Assembly (NCBI RefSeq): GCF_003119115.1
Contig: NZ_CP022364.1
Span: 1,812,001-1,876,000 of the forward strand
Length of the DNA: 64,000 nucleotides
Direction of reading: 5' to 3'
Source: Azospirillum sp. TSH58
Lineage (GTDB): Bacteria; Pseudomonadota; Alphaproteobacteria; Azospirillales; Azospirillaceae
Below the pieces are notes generated by a model. It was given only the letters and a program-made list of their open reading frames with translations, made no database searches and was not told the origin of the DNA. The translations under genes and the position numbers were made by a program. Numbering within the stretch: the first letter of the stretch is position 1; each line of letters opens with the position of its first letter. This document shows, piece after piece, positions 43,715-53,200 of this stretch.

Positions 43715-44542
43715 ATGATCGTCCTGTCCGATGCCGCGCTCGACGCGCTCCTCGCCCAGGACGTTCCCTACGGCGACCTGACCACCGACTCGCTGGGCAT
43801 CGCCGCCGCCCCGGCGCGCATCCGGTTCACGGCGCGCGGCGCCATGGTGCTGGCCGGGACCGAGGAAGCCGCCCGCCTGATCGAGAAGGCCGGCGGCACG
43901 GTGACGTCCGTCCGGCCCAGCGGCACGGCGGTGGAGGCTGGGGCGCCTTTCCTGGAGGGGCACGGCCCGGCGGGCGCGCTGCACCGCGGCTGGAAGGTGG
44001 CCCAGACGCTGGTCGAATACGCCTCCGGCATCGCCTCCCGCGCCCGCCGCATCGTCGAGGCCGCCCCCGGCGTGACCGTCGCCTGCACCCGCAAGAACTT
44101 TCCCGGCGCCAAGGACCTGTCTATCAAGGCGGTGCTGGCCGGTGGGGCGGTGATGCACCGGCTGGGCCTGTCGGAAACCATCCTGGTCTTTCCCGAACAC
44201 CGCGCCTTCCTGTCCGGCCCGCCGGAGTCCTGGATCGCCGACCTGCGCCGCCGGGCGCCGGAAAAGAAGATCGTGGTCGAGGTCGACACGGTGGCCGATG
44301 CCATCGCCTTCGCCCGGGCCGGGGCCGACGTGCTTCAACTGGAGAAGCGCACGCCGGAGGAGGCCCGCGCCGTGGTCGAGGCGACGCGCGGCCTGCCGCG
44401 CCCGCCGGTCGTCGCGGCGGCGGGCGGCGTGACGGAGGACAACGCGGCGGCCTACGCCGCCGCCGGCTGTCCCCTGCTGGTCACCACCGCGCCCTTCTTC
44501 GGGCGCCCGGCGGACGTGAAGGTGGTTCTGGAACCGGCGTGA
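43715..44542 (+). CDS. modD: ModD protein (NadC-like phosphoribosyltransferase family)
   Basis: 275 aa, quinolinate-phosphoribosyltransferase fold: VPYGDLTTDSLGI, VEYASGIASRARRIVE, CTRKNFPGAKDLSIKAVLAG and AAGGVTEDNAAAYAAAG. The KNFPGAKDLSIKAVLAGG form with HRLGLSETILVFPEH is typical of ModD rather than NadC. ModD is linked genetically to molybdenum use but its reaction is not established. Here it follows corA, with no mod transport genes nearby. Confidence 0.85.
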   Translation: MIVLSDAALDALLAQDVPYGDLTTDSLGIAAAPARIRFTARGAMVLAGTEEAARLIEKAGGTVTSVRPSGTAVEAGAPFLEGHGPAGALHRGWKVAQTLVEYASGIASRARRIVEAAPGVTVACTRKNFPGAKDLSIKAVLAGGAVMHRLGLSETILVFPEHRAFLSGPPESWIADLRRRAPEKKIVVEVDTVADAIAFARAGADVLQLEKRTPEEARAVVEATRGLPRPPVVAAAGGVTEDNAAAYAAAGCPLLVTTAPFFGRPADVKVVLEPA

Positions 44543-44563
44543 CGCGCTCCGGACGCGTGGAGA

Positions 44564-44866
44564 TCAGCGCTCGCGGTTCGGGGCGATCTGGTCCACGCGG
44601 TGGGCGAAATCGACGTCGGCCTGGGTCAGGCCGTCGGCGCTGCGGGTGCACAGGATGATCTCCACCCGGCCCATGTCGTTGAACCATTCCGGATGGTGGT
44701 TCACCCGCTCCGCCAGCAGCGCGACCTGGCTCATGAAGCCCCAGGCGGTGGGGAAGTCGGGGAAATGGTAGGTCTTGCGGATCGCGTCGCGCTCCAGCAC
44801 CTCCGCCCAGCCGTGCAGTTCCTTCAGCGCGGTCTGCCGCTTGGCACCCACCAGCTTGTCCGACAT
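44564..44866 (-). CDS. Pterin-4a-carbinolamine dehydratase
   Basis: 100 aa. Dehydrates 4a-hydroxytetrahydropterin. Motifs RKTYHFPDFPTAWGFM and the active HH pair in ERVNHHPEWFN are conserved. I chose the ATG at 44866 (MSDKLVG) with a GGGGGAAGG ribosome site over a start nine codons upstream. No aromatic amino-acid hydroxylase lies nearby, so it may serve another pterin enzyme encoded elsewhere. Confidence 0.92.
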   Translation of the reverse strand: MSDKLVGAKRQTALKELHGWAEVLERDAIRKTYHFPDFPTAWGFMSQVALLAERVNHHPEWFNDMGRVEIILCTRSADGLTQADVDFAHRVDQIAPNRER

Positions 44867-44946
44867 TCCTTCCCCCCGTTGTTGGTTGACCACTGCAAGG
44901 CGTAACGGACACGGATCGATTGTGGATCAAATCCGTCTTCCGGTTT

Positions 44947-44978
44947 AGCGCCGCTTGGCCTGGGCGGCAAGCGGCGCT
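44947..44978. promoter_or_regulatory. 11-bp inverted repeat upstream of the metallopeptidase gene
   Basis: AGCGCCGCTTG and CAAGCGGCGCT with a 10-base spacer, ending 12 bases before the ATG. It overlaps the likely transcription start (TTGTGG, 18 bases, TTTAGC upstream), so it could be an operator or a leader hairpin. Confidence 0.4.
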
Positions 44979-44990
44979 ACCTTCCCCCGT

Positions 44991-45404
44991 ATGATGCGCA
45001 AACCGGCACACACCCATACCGTTCCCCCCTCCACCCCCGACCTCGAGCGGATGGCCGAGGACGCGCTGGAGACGATTCCGCGGGAACTCCTGGCCCCCAT
45101 CGCCAATCTGTCGATCCATGTCGAGGATTTCCCCGACGAGGAGACCGAGCGCGAGATGGAGCTGGAAAGCCCCTTCGACCTGCTCGGCCTCTACCGGGGC
45201 GTCGATATGACGCGGCAGAGCGTCGCCGACCTGCGCAGCGGGCCGGACATGATCTTCCTCTACCGCCGCCCGATCCTGGACTACTGGTGCGAGACGGGCG
45301 AGGACCTGTTCGCCATCGTCCGCCACGTCCTGATCCACGAGATCGGCCACCATTTCGGCCTGTCGGACGAGGATATGGAGCGCATCGAAGCCATGGAGGG
45401 GTGA
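44991..45404 (+). CDS. Zincin-like metallopeptidase family protein
   Basis: 137 aa. The C-terminal HVLIHEIGHHFGLSDEDMER is the zinc motif HExxHH with the following Gly-Leu turn. The middle (IANLSIHVEDFPDEETERE, FDLLGLYRGVDMT) is that of the DUF1025 group. Members have the zinc motif of metzincins, but activity is little studied. Start ATGATG at 44991; ribosome site weak. Confidence 0.9.
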   Translation: MMRKPAHTHTVPPSTPDLERMAEDALETIPRELLAPIANLSIHVEDFPDEETEREMELESPFDLLGLYRGVDMTRQSVADLRSGPDMIFLYRRPILDYWCETGEDLFAIVRHVLIHEIGHHFGLSDEDMERIEAMEG

Positions 45405-45405
45405 G

Positions 45406-46014
45406 TCACCCGTCCAGGGCGTCCAGGGCATCCAGGGCGTCCGCCACGCGGCGGCGCAGCGCGGGGACCAGCTCCGCGTCGAACCAGGGATTCGTCTTCA
45501 GCCAGGCGGTGTTGCGCCAGCTCGGGTGGGGCAGGGGCAGGAACTCCGGCAGATAGTCCCGCCACGCCGCCACCGTGTCGGTCATCGTGCGCCGGCGGCG
45601 GTTGCCCAGATAGCGGGCCTGGGCGTAGCTGCCGACCAGCAGGGTCAGCCGCACCCCGGTCAGGGCGGCGCGCAGCGGCGGGTGCCAGAGCGGGGCGCAT
45701 TCCGGACGCGGCGGGTAGTCGCCGCCCTTCGGCGCCGTGCCGGGGTAGCAGAGCCCCATGGGGACGATGGCGATGCGGCTCTCGTCGTAGAAGGCCGCGC
45801 GGTCCATGGCCAGCCACTGGCGCAGCCGGTCGCCGGACGGGTCGTTCCAGGGAATGCCGCTGGCGTGCACCCGCGCCCCCGGCGCCTGCCCGACGATCAG
45901 CAGGCGGGCCGACGGGCTGCCGCGCAGGACGGGGCGGCAGCCGTGCGGCAGGACGGCCTCGCACAGCCGGCAGGCGCGGGCCTGCTCGAACAATTCCTTC
46001 AGCTCGTCGCTCAA
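45406..46014 (-). CDS. Uracil-DNA glycosylase superfamily protein
   Basis: 202 aa. CRLCEAVLPHGC at the N-terminus could bind a metal or iron-sulfur cluster. Motif A is LLIVGQAPGARVHASGIPWND (GQAPG, close to the GE(G/A)PG of family 4/5 UDGs), and LPLPHPSWRN is the second active-site motif. The subfamily is unclear, so uracil removal is inferred. The start appears to be TTG at 46014, overlapping the sirtuin stop (TTGA); no ATG fits. The C-terminal ALDALDALDG comes from a 9-base tandem repeat. Confidence 0.82.
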   Translation of the reverse strand: MSDELKELFEQARACRLCEAVLPHGCRPVLRGSPSARLLIVGQAPGARVHASGIPWNDPSGDRLRQWLAMDRAAFYDESRIAIVPMGLCYPGTAPKGGDYPPRPECAPLWHPPLRAALTGVRLTLLVGSYAQARYLGNRRRRTMTDTVAAWRDYLPEFLPLPHPSWRNTAWLKTNPWFDAELVPALRRRVADALDALDALDG

Positions 46015-46772
46015 AGGCTCAGCAGCTCGGTCACGAAGGCCGGGACGATCTCGGTCGCCGGGCCGTTGACGGAGTCCGCGAACAGGCTGGCGCCCGCCGA
46101 CGGCTCCAGGTTCAGCTCCACCGTCAGGGCGCCGGCGTTGCGCGCCTCGGCCACGAAGCCGGCGGCGGGGTAGACGTTGCCGGAGGTGCCGATGGACACG
46201 AACAGGTCGCAGGCCCCCAGCGCGCGGTAGATCCGCTCCATCTGGTAGGGCATCTCCCCGAACCACACCACGTCGGGGCGCATCCCGCCCTTGCGGGCGC
46301 AGGACGGGCAGATGTCGGCCACCGACAGGTCGCCGGTCCAGTTTTCCACCTTGCTGCGGCAGTGGCGGCAGAAGACGGCGTTCAACTCCCCGTGCATGTG
46401 GATCAGCGTCTGCGACCCGGCGCGCTCGTGCAGGTCGTCGATGTTCTGGGTGACCAGCAGCAGGTCGCCCTGCCAACGCCGCTCCAGCTCGGCCAGCGCC
46501 CGATGGGCGGCGTTCGGCTGCACCGCGGGGTCGCGCAGGCCGCGCCGCCGGTCGTTGTAGAAGCGGTGGACCAGCGCCGGGTCGCGGGCGAAGCCCTCCG
46601 GCGTGGCGACATCCTCCAGATCGACCTTGGCCCAGATGCCGTCGGCGCAGCGGAAGGTGTCCAGGCCGGACTCCTTGGAAATGCCGGCCCCGGTCAGGAT
46701 GACGATGGAGTCGCTCGGCTTCAGATGGTTGGTGATGGTCGTGATGGCGGCGGTCATATTGGCGATGGTCAT
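46011..46772 (-). CDS. cobB: NAD-dependent protein deacylase (Sir2/CobB family)
   Basis: 253 aa sirtuin. NAD site ILTGAGISKESGLDTFR, catalytic His with TQNIDDLHERAG and HMHGELN, zinc cysteines FCRHC and CPSC, and SIGTSGNVYPAAGF. The HRFYNDRRR run provides the Tyr-x-x-Arg pair typical of class III sirtuins, which remove succinyl/malonyl as well as acetyl groups. The ATG at 46772 is the first that fits. Overlaps the UDG gene. Confidence 0.93.
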   Translation of the reverse strand: MTIANMTAAITTITNHLKPSDSIVILTGAGISKESGLDTFRCADGIWAKVDLEDVATPEGFARDPALVHRFYNDRRRGLRDPAVQPNAAHRALAELERRWQGDLLLVTQNIDDLHERAGSQTLIHMHGELNAVFCRHCRSKVENWTGDLSVADICPSCARKGGMRPDVVWFGEMPYQMERIYRALGACDLFVSIGTSGNVYPAAGFVAEARNAGALTVELNLEPSAGASLFADSVNGPATEIVPAFVTELLSL

Positions 46773-46854
46773 GGCGCCCTGGCGGGTTCGGGGAACGGCT
46801 GCTAGATCTCGGGCCGGGAAAGCACAGACGGAAACCAAAGAGGAGGAGGCCGGG

Positions 46855-47328
46855 ATGGTCAAGGTCCTGTTCGTCTGCACGGGCAACATCTGCCGGTCGC
46901 CCACCGCGGAAGGTGTGTTCCGCGACCGGGTTCGGCAAGCCGGTTTGGAGAACCGCATCGGCACCGATTCGGCGGGCACCCACAGCTATCATGTCGGGGA
47001 GCCGCCCGACCCGCGCAGCCAGCGCGCCGCCAAGGGCCGCGGGGTGGACCTGTCGGACCTGCGCGCCCGCAAGGTGACGGCGGCGGACTTCGCCGACTTC
47101 GACTACATCCTGGCGATGGACGGCGGGCATCTGGCCCAGTTGCGGCGCATGGCCCCGCCGGACAGCCGGGCGACGGTCGCCCTGTTCCTCGACTACGCCC
47201 CCGACGTGCCGACGCGCGAGGTGCCCGATCCCTATTACGGCGAGGGGATGCATTTCACCGAGGTGCTGGACCTCTGCGAGGCCGGGGCCGCGGGGCTGCT
47301 GGAGGCGATCCGGCGGGACCGGCTGTGA
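46855..47328 (+). CDS. Low-molecular-weight protein-tyrosine phosphatase family
   Basis: 157 aa. P-loop VLFVCTGNICRSPTAEG (C-x5-R-S) at the N-terminus and the general-acid DPYYG loop near residue 127 are intact. An AAAGAGGAGGAGG ribosome site precedes the ATG at 46855. Its stop overlaps the fructosamine-kinase-like gene (GTGA). In bacteria, pairs of this phosphatase with ketoamine kinases have been proposed to remove sugar-5-phosphate adducts from proteins, so the substrate may be a glycation adduct rather than phosphotyrosine. Confidence 0.93.
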   Translation: MVKVLFVCTGNICRSPTAEGVFRDRVRQAGLENRIGTDSAGTHSYHVGEPPDPRSQRAAKGRGVDLSDLRARKVTAADFADFDYILAMDGGHLAQLRRMAPPDSRATVALFLDYAPDVPTREVPDPYYGEGMHFTEVLDLCEAGAAGLLEAIRRDRL

Positions 47329-48188
47329 TCCGCCCGCCGGACCTGCGGGCCGAGCTGGAGCAGGCTCTGGGCAGCTCGGTGCGGACGCTCGACCGGCTGG
47401 CCGAGGGGCACAACGCGGCGCTGTGGGCCGTGACCCTGGCGGACGGCCGGCGGCTGGTGGCGAAGGTCGCCTCCGGGACCGGGACGGGGCTGGAGCCGGA
47501 AGGCTTCATGCTGCGCCATCTGGCCGAACGCTCCGCCCTGCCGGTGCCGGCGGTGCATCACGCGGACGACCGGCTGCTGGTGATGGACCGCATTGACACC
47601 GCCGGCGGCATCACCCCGGCGGTCGAGGAGCACGCGGCGGAGCTGGTCGCCGCCCTGCACGGCGTCACGGCGGACCGCTACGGCTTCCCGCGCGACACGC
47701 TGATCGGGCCGCTGCCGCAGCCGAACGGGGAGGCGGAGGACTGGATCGCCTTCTTCCGCGACCGCCGCCTTCTGCACATGGGCCGCAAGGCGCTGGAGGA
47801 GGGGCGGATCGACGCCGGTCTGATGGCCGGGCTGGAGCGGCTGGCCGCCCGCCTGCCGGAGCTGATCGGCGAGCCGGGGCCGCCCTCGCTGATCCATGGC
47901 GACCTGTGGGGCGGCAATGTGCTGGCCCGCGGCGGGCGGGTGGCGGCCTTCATCGACCCGGCGCTGCACCACGCCGACGCCGAGATCGAGCTGGCCTTCA
48001 CCACCCTGTTCGGCACCTTCGGGGACGCCTTCTTCCGCCGCTACGGGGAGATCCGCCCCCTCCGTCCGGGCTTCTTCGAGCGGCGTCGGGATCTCTACAA
48101 CCTCTACCCGTTGCTGGTGCATGTGCGGCTGTTCGGCGGCTCCTACGTCGGGTCGGTGGAGCGGACGGTGCGGCGTCTGGTGGGATGA
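47325..48188 (+). CDS. Fructosamine/ketoamine kinase family protein
   Basis: 287 aa. Kinase-like fold: RLAEGHNAALWAVTLADGRRLVAK (nucleotide loop and Lys), then IHGDLWGGNVLARGGRVAAFIDPA, the catalytic HGDLWxxN and metal-binding DP motifs of fructosamine-3-kinase relatives. FN3K enzymes phosphorylate C3 of sugar amines on proteins, which destabilises and removes the adduct. Starts at a GTG overlapping the phosphatase stop. It ends three bases from the convergent DUF1127 gene. Confidence 0.92.
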   Translation: MIRPPDLRAELEQALGSSVRTLDRLAEGHNAALWAVTLADGRRLVAKVASGTGTGLEPEGFMLRHLAERSALPVPAVHHADDRLLVMDRIDTAGGITPAVEEHAAELVAALHGVTADRYGFPRDTLIGPLPQPNGEAEDWIAFFRDRRLLHMGRKALEEGRIDAGLMAGLERLAARLPELIGEPGPPSLIHGDLWGGNVLARGGRVAAFIDPALHHADAEIELAFTTLFGTFGDAFFRRYGEIRPLRPGFFERRRDLYNLYPLLVHVRLFGGSYVGSVERTVRRLVG

Positions 48189-48191
48189 GAA

Positions 48192-48392
48192 TCAGCGCCG
48201 GAGCGGTTTGCGCGCCTCGGTGACGGCGTCGTAGCGGGTGATGCCGATGTCCCGCAACTCGTGATCAGACAGGGACAGCAGTTCGGCGCGCTGGCGGCGC
48301 TCCTCCCGGATGCGGGCGATCCAGGCCAGCAAGGTGCGGAGGCGGCGGCGGGCCGGCGACGGAGCGGTGCGGGGGAGGACGTGCGGCGTCAT
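48192..48392 (-). CDS. DUF1127 small basic protein
   Basis: 66 aa. The C-terminal core ELLSLSDHELRDIGITRYDAV is the DUF1127 signature (YjiS-like), and the N-terminal half is arginine-rich. GGAGG is well spaced from the ATG at 48392. Some small alphaproteobacterial members bind RNA or affect phosphate and stress responses; this one is unassigned. Confidence 0.88.
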   Translation of the reverse strand: MTPHVLPRTAPSPARRRLRTLLAWIARIREERRQRAELLSLSDHELRDIGITRYDAVTEARKPLRR

Positions 48393-48499
48393 GGTGGCCT
48401 CCGGCGGGTGCGATGGAGGCACCAGCATCGGGCCGTCCCCGCCGCTCCGGCAAACGGGACCTTTTCATCGTCGGGTGAGCGGATGTCACCCGAAGCGGG

Positions 48500-49396
48500 T
48501 CACCGCCCCTGGGCGAACTCCGCCCGCATCCAGGCGCGGAAGGCGGCGACCTCCGGGCGGCGCAGGCTGTCGCGGGCGGTGACCAGCCAATAGGCGCTTT
48601 TCGCGCGCAGGCGCGGCCCCATCACCTCGACCAGCTGGCCGGACTCCAGTTCCGGATCGACGGTCGGGCGCCGCCCGATGATGACGCCCAGCCCGCGCAC
48701 CGCGGCGTCCACCGCCATGTGGATCGCGTCCAGCCGCAACCCGCGCTTCAGTCCGCCGTCCAACGCGGACGGCGGCAGGCCCGCGGCCTCCGCCCAGGCG
48801 GTCCAGTCCTCCGACACGTCGGCGACGTGGAGCAGCGGAACGGTGGCGAGGTCGGCGGGGCAGGCGATGCGCGCCGCCAGGGTGGGGGCGGCCACCGGGA
48901 CGAGGTCCTCCTCCATCAGCTTCAGCGCGGCCAGACCGGGCCAGTCGCCGCGGCCCAGCCGGATGCCGGCATCGATGCCGTCGCGGGGGAACTCCACCAC
49001 CCGGTGGGCGGTGTCCAGCGCCACCGTGATGGCCGGGTGACGTTCCTGGAAGGCCGGCAGGCGGGGCATCAGCCAGCGCAGGGCGAAGGTCGGGGCGACG
49101 CTGACCGACAGCCGCCCGCTGGGCGCGCGGCCCGGCACGCTCTCCGTCGCCAGCGCCAGGGATTGCAGCGCGTCGCGCACGCGGGGCAGGTAGGCCTGGC
49201 CGGCGGGGGTCAGCGACAGGCTGCGGTTGCCGCGCAGGAACAACTCCACCCCCAGCCATTCCTCCAGCGTCTGGATGCCGTGGCTGACCGCGCTGGGGGT
49301 CAGGTGCAGTTCCTCCGCCGCCGCCTTGAAGCTCTGGTGGCGGCCGGCGGCCTCGAACAGGCGCAGGGTGTTGAGGGGCGGCAGTCGGTAGGCCAT
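48500..49396 (-). CDS. LysR-family regulator (GcvA-like)
   Basis: 298 aa. N-terminal helix-turn-helix LPPLNTLRLFEAAGRHQSFK with HLTPSAVSHGIQTLEEWLGV. The substrate-binding domain begins about residue 92 (LSVSVAPTFALRWLMPRL, as in GcvA/AmpR relatives). The family often regulates an adjacent gene, but only the repeat element and trxA lie nearby. An ORF extends upstream through the repeat; the ATG at 49396 is the correct start. Confidence 0.9.
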   Translation of the reverse strand: MAYRLPPLNTLRLFEAAGRHQSFKAAAEELHLTPSAVSHGIQTLEEWLGVELFLRGNRSLSLTPAGQAYLPRVRDALQSLALATESVPGRAPSGRLSVSVAPTFALRWLMPRLPAFQERHPAITVALDTAHRVVEFPRDGIDAGIRLGRGDWPGLAALKLMEEDLVPVAAPTLAARIACPADLATVPLLHVADVSEDWTAWAEAAGLPPSALDGGLKRGLRLDAIHMAVDAAVRGLGVIIGRRPTVDPELESGQLVEVMGPRLRAKSAYWLVTARDSLRRPEVAAFRAWMRAEFAQGR

Positions 49397-49457
49397 GGCC
49401 CGCGCAGTCTGCGGTGCCGACGGGTTGGCCGCAAGGGGGATGTCCCGCGACCACCGG

Positions 49458-49651
49458 AGCAAAAAGCCCTCGCCCCCCTGGGGAGAGGGAGGGGACCCGC
49501 GCCGTAGGCGTGGGGAGGGTGAGGGGGCTGGTGCGCTTGCCGCGCACCGCCAAGGGGCATGCTGCCCCTTGGCAATCCCCTGGCGTGGGCTTGATGCCCA
49601 CGCTGCCCCCTCACCCTGACCCTCTCCCCGGAGGGGAGAGGGGGTTGGTCT
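49458..49651. repeat. Interspersed repeat copy 5 with three internal hairpins
   Basis: Outer arms of the CCCCCTCACCCTGACCCTCT type with GGGGAGAGGG partners. Inside are GTGCGC-TTGCC-GCGCAC (49531-49547), GCCAAGGGGCA-TGC-TGCCCCTTGGC (49549-49573) and GCGTGGGC-TTGAT-GCCCACGC (49583-49603). Fills the LysR-trxA gap. The hairpin sequences differ from other copies but the layout is the same. Confidence 0.8.
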
Positions 49652-49665
49652 TGCGGTGCCCAAAC

Positions 49666-49694
49666 AAAAAGCCCCGCCGGAGGGGCGGGGCTTT
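49666..49694 (-). terminator. Rho-independent terminator of trxA
   Basis: AAAGCCCCGCC / GGCGGGGCTTT stem (49668-49678, 49684-49694) with a 5-base loop; read on the minus strand it ends in TTTTTG. Confidence 0.88.
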
Positions 49695-49716
49695 CCGATC
49701 GTCCGGGGACGGTGGC

Positions 49717-50040
49717 TCAGAGAGCCTCGTCGACCCACGAGAACAGGGCGGTCTTCGGCAGGGCGCCGATCTTGGTGGCGGCGACGTTGCCGTTCTTGAA
49801 CAGCATCAGCGTCGGGATGCCGCGCACGCCGTACTTGGTCGGGGTGCCGGGGTTGTCGTCGATGTTCAGCTTGGCGACGGTGACCTTGCCGCCATACTCC
49901 TTGGCGAGGTCGTCGAGCGCGGGAGCAATCATCTTGCAGGGGCCGCACCACTCCGCCCAGAAATCGACCAGGACCGGACCGTCGGCCTTCAGCACGTCCT
50001 GCTCGAAGCTGTCGTCGGTGACCTTGATGGGATCGCTCAT
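49717..50040 (-). CDS. trxA: Thioredoxin TrxA
   Basis: 107 aa. Active site [16 protein letters not shown] (WCGPC, at about residues 31-35), the cis-Pro loop [11 protein letters not shown] and conserved KLNIDDNP are all present. General cytoplasmic disulfide reductant. The ATG at 50040 has AGAGGTCAC before it. Downstream of addA by 211 bases, an order common in alphaproteobacteria. Confidence 0.96.
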   Translation of the reverse strand: MSDPIKVTDDSFEQDVLKADGPVLVDFWAEWCGPCKMIAPALDDLAKEYGGKVTVAKLNIDDNPGTPTKYGVRGIPTLMLFKNGNVAATKIGALPKTALFSWVDEAL

Positions 50041-50251
50041 GTGACCTCTATGCCTGGGTTCAGGGGCACCGCCGCGCCGATTTTCCACCGGCGGCGGACC
50101 CATCCCTCATCGGTGGAATTTGGCAAAATGTATGACCGACCCCCCTCGCCGGTCAAGCCGGGGCGCGAATGCGGTCTCGTCAACCCAATCCGCCGTCCCG
50201 TGCAACGCGGCCGGGGGTGAAAAGTTCCAGAGGCGGACTATCGCGCGCGCC

Positions 50252-53200
50252 TCACTCCGGAAGCTCCATCAGGGCCGGGGTGTCGGTCCACAGCAGGACG
50301 CAGCGCACGGCCTTCTCCGGGTAGATGGCGCGCAGCGCCGCGCGGTAGGCCTCCATCTGGCGGACATAGACGGGCGGCACGTCCTCCGCCCGGACGGGCG
50401 GCGGGCGGTTGGTCTTGTAGTCGACGATCCACACCGCGTCCTCCTCGATCACCAGCCGGTCGACCCGGCCCGACAGGGCGCGCCCGGTCACCAGACCGAC
50501 CACCTCCACCTCGGCGCGGGAGTTGGGGCCGAACAGCCGGGCGAAGCGCGGGTCGGTCAGGACGCGCATCGTTTCGGTTGCGATTTCATCCTGGCGCTCC
50601 GCCGTCAGCTCATGACCGGGGCGGGCGAGGTAGCGGCGGGCGGCGGCCTCCCGCGCGTCGGGCGGCAGGTCGGGCAGGGTCTGCATCAGCCGGTGGATCA
50701 GCAGGCCGCGCTTGAAGCGCGCCCCGTCGTCCTCGCCGAGCGGCGAGCGCATCGCCGGCTCGTCTCCGTCCGGGCGGGAGGGGGTGAGGGGGCGCGACGG
50801 CTCCGGCTCCTCCGGCGCGGCGGCGGTCAGCCAGGGCGGGGCGGCCTGCGCCGCCAGCACGCGGCCCGCCCCGGCGCCGTCCGGCTTGGGAACGGATGTC
50901 TGCGGGTCGGCCAGCCGCCAGCCCTCGCCGCTCCAGCCGTCCGGGCAGAGGGTGGAGAAGTCGAAGGGGTGCGGCACGCCGATCTCCCCCATCGCGGCCT
51001 CGACCAGCTTGTACCAGCAGGCGTCGGACGGCTCCTTCCTGCCCTGGTAGCCGCAGACGTACAGCCGGTCCTCCGCGCGGGTCAGGGCGACGTACAGCAG
51101 GCGCCTGTACTCCTGGTCGCGGCGGCGGTTGGCGCGGGCGCGCGCCTCGGCGCACAGCGCGTCCTCCTGGGAGCGGCGGGCGGCGAAGAGCGGCACGGCG
51201 CAACCCTCGTCCGGCCAGAGGATCGGCGGGCTCTGGGTCGGCGTGCCCAGCGTGTCGGGGAGGAAGACGATGGGCGCCTGGAGCCCCTTGGAGCCGTGCA
51301 CCGTCATGATGCGTACGCGTCCGCCGCCCTGCTCCAGCTCGCGCTTGATCTCCGCCTCGCTGGCCGCCAGCCAGGCCAGGAAGTTCTGGAGGGACGGCGG
51401 TTCGGTCTTCTCGAAGGCCAGGCATACGGCCAGGAACTCGTCCAGCGGGTCCTGCGCGTCGGGGCCGAGCCGCTTCAGGATGGCGCGGCGGCCCGACCCG
51501 TCCGGATCGGCCGGGCAGGGGGCGGCCAGCAGCCCGGCGAACAGCTCGTAGGGCGCCAGGAAGTCGGTGCGGGCGAGCTGGGCGCCCAGATAGCGGCGGG
51601 CCGGGCGATAGGCCGGGTCGTCCTCCGCCTTCGCCACCAGCGCCCGCCACAGCGTGCCGCGCCGCCCGTGGGCGAGGTCGAACAGCTGGTCCTCGGTCAG
51701 GCCGATCAGCGGCCCCTTGAGGACGGTGGCCAGCGTCAGGTCGTCCTCCGGCAGCAGCAGGAAGTCGCACAGCGCCATCAGGTCCATGACCGCCAGCTGC
51801 TCGGTCAGAACCATGCGGTCCACGCCGGCCACCGGAACGGCGCGGTCCTTCAGGGCGCGCACCAGCTCCGTCACGAAGGCGGTGCGGCGGCGGACCAGCA
51901 CCATGACGTCGCCGGGCTGGATCGGGCGGCCGCGCGACTCGAGCGACTCGCCGCGCTGGGTCCAGTCGCGGATGGTGTCGGCGATGACCGCGGCCAGCCG
52001 GGCCGACGGCGAATCGGCGGCCTCGCGCTCCACCGGCGGCGCCCAGGCGGGCGGGTCGGCGGCCTCCGCCGGCTTCACCGGGGGCCACAGCTCGACCAGC
52101 CCGGCATGGCCGCGGCGGAAGGCGCGGTGGCGGATCACCGGGCTCGTTTCGGAAGCGACACCATCCTTGGCGCTGTCCAGCCGGAACACCGCGTCCACGG
52201 TCTGCAGCACGGTGGCGGTGGAGCGGAAGGAGATGTCCAGCTCCACCGCGTGCCAGTCGCGCTCCGCGGCCTTGGCGCGGGTCTGGAAATGGCGGCGCAT
52301 CCGGGTGAATTCGGCCGGATCGGCGCGCTGGAAGCTGAAGATCGACTGCTTCTCGTCGCCGACGGCGAAGACGGTGCGCGTAGTCTCGCCCCCGTCCCGC
52401 GCGCTGAGGCCGGCGAAGAACTCCTCGGCGATGGAGCCGACGACCTGCCACTGCTCCGGGTTGGTGTCCTGGGCCTCGTCGATCAGGATGTGGTCCAGTC
52501 CGCCGTCCAGCTTGAACAGCACCCAGGGCACGGCAGAAACATTATTATCATCATCGCCATTGAGAAGCTTGTTCGCTGACAGGATCAGGTCGTCGTAGTC
52601 GAGAAGCGCCTTGGCCTTCTTCTTCGCGCCATAAGCGTGCAGAAGCGCCTCGGCCAGAGTCAGCAGGGCGGTGGTGGAAGCCGCGACCCCTGCCGAGCGA
52701 ACCCGTTTCATCAGCGAAACGAGCCGTTCCGCCTCACGCTCCAGCGCCGTCAGGGCGGCGGGGAAGGATGTCGCCGGCTTCTTGGTGATCAGGGTCTTGC
52801 GCGCGCCGCCCTCCGCCGTCAGGAAATGGCGGGCGTAGATCTGGAAGGCGCGGACGCGGCTGTCCGCGGCGTCCAGCCAGCTCTGGATGCCGACTCCGCG
52901 CTCCTCGTCGGTCTTGCTGCCGGTGGACAGCGCGCGGCAGGCGTCGCGCAGGCTCGTCCCGTCGAAGGCGTGGTCGGCGCAGGCGTCGCGCAGGATCGCG
53001 GCCTCGGTGATGCCCGGCGGCACGCCCAGCGCCTCGTGAACCGCGTCCACCGCGCCGTTCACTCCGCGGAAGCTCTTGAACAGGCGTTGGATTCGCCCGC
53101 GCTCGCTGGCCAGTTCAGCCAGGATGTCGGCGAACTCCTCGGCGTTCAGCTCGGCGGTCAGCCGGGCCATCGCCTTGCCGAGCGGGCTGTCGGGGGCGGC

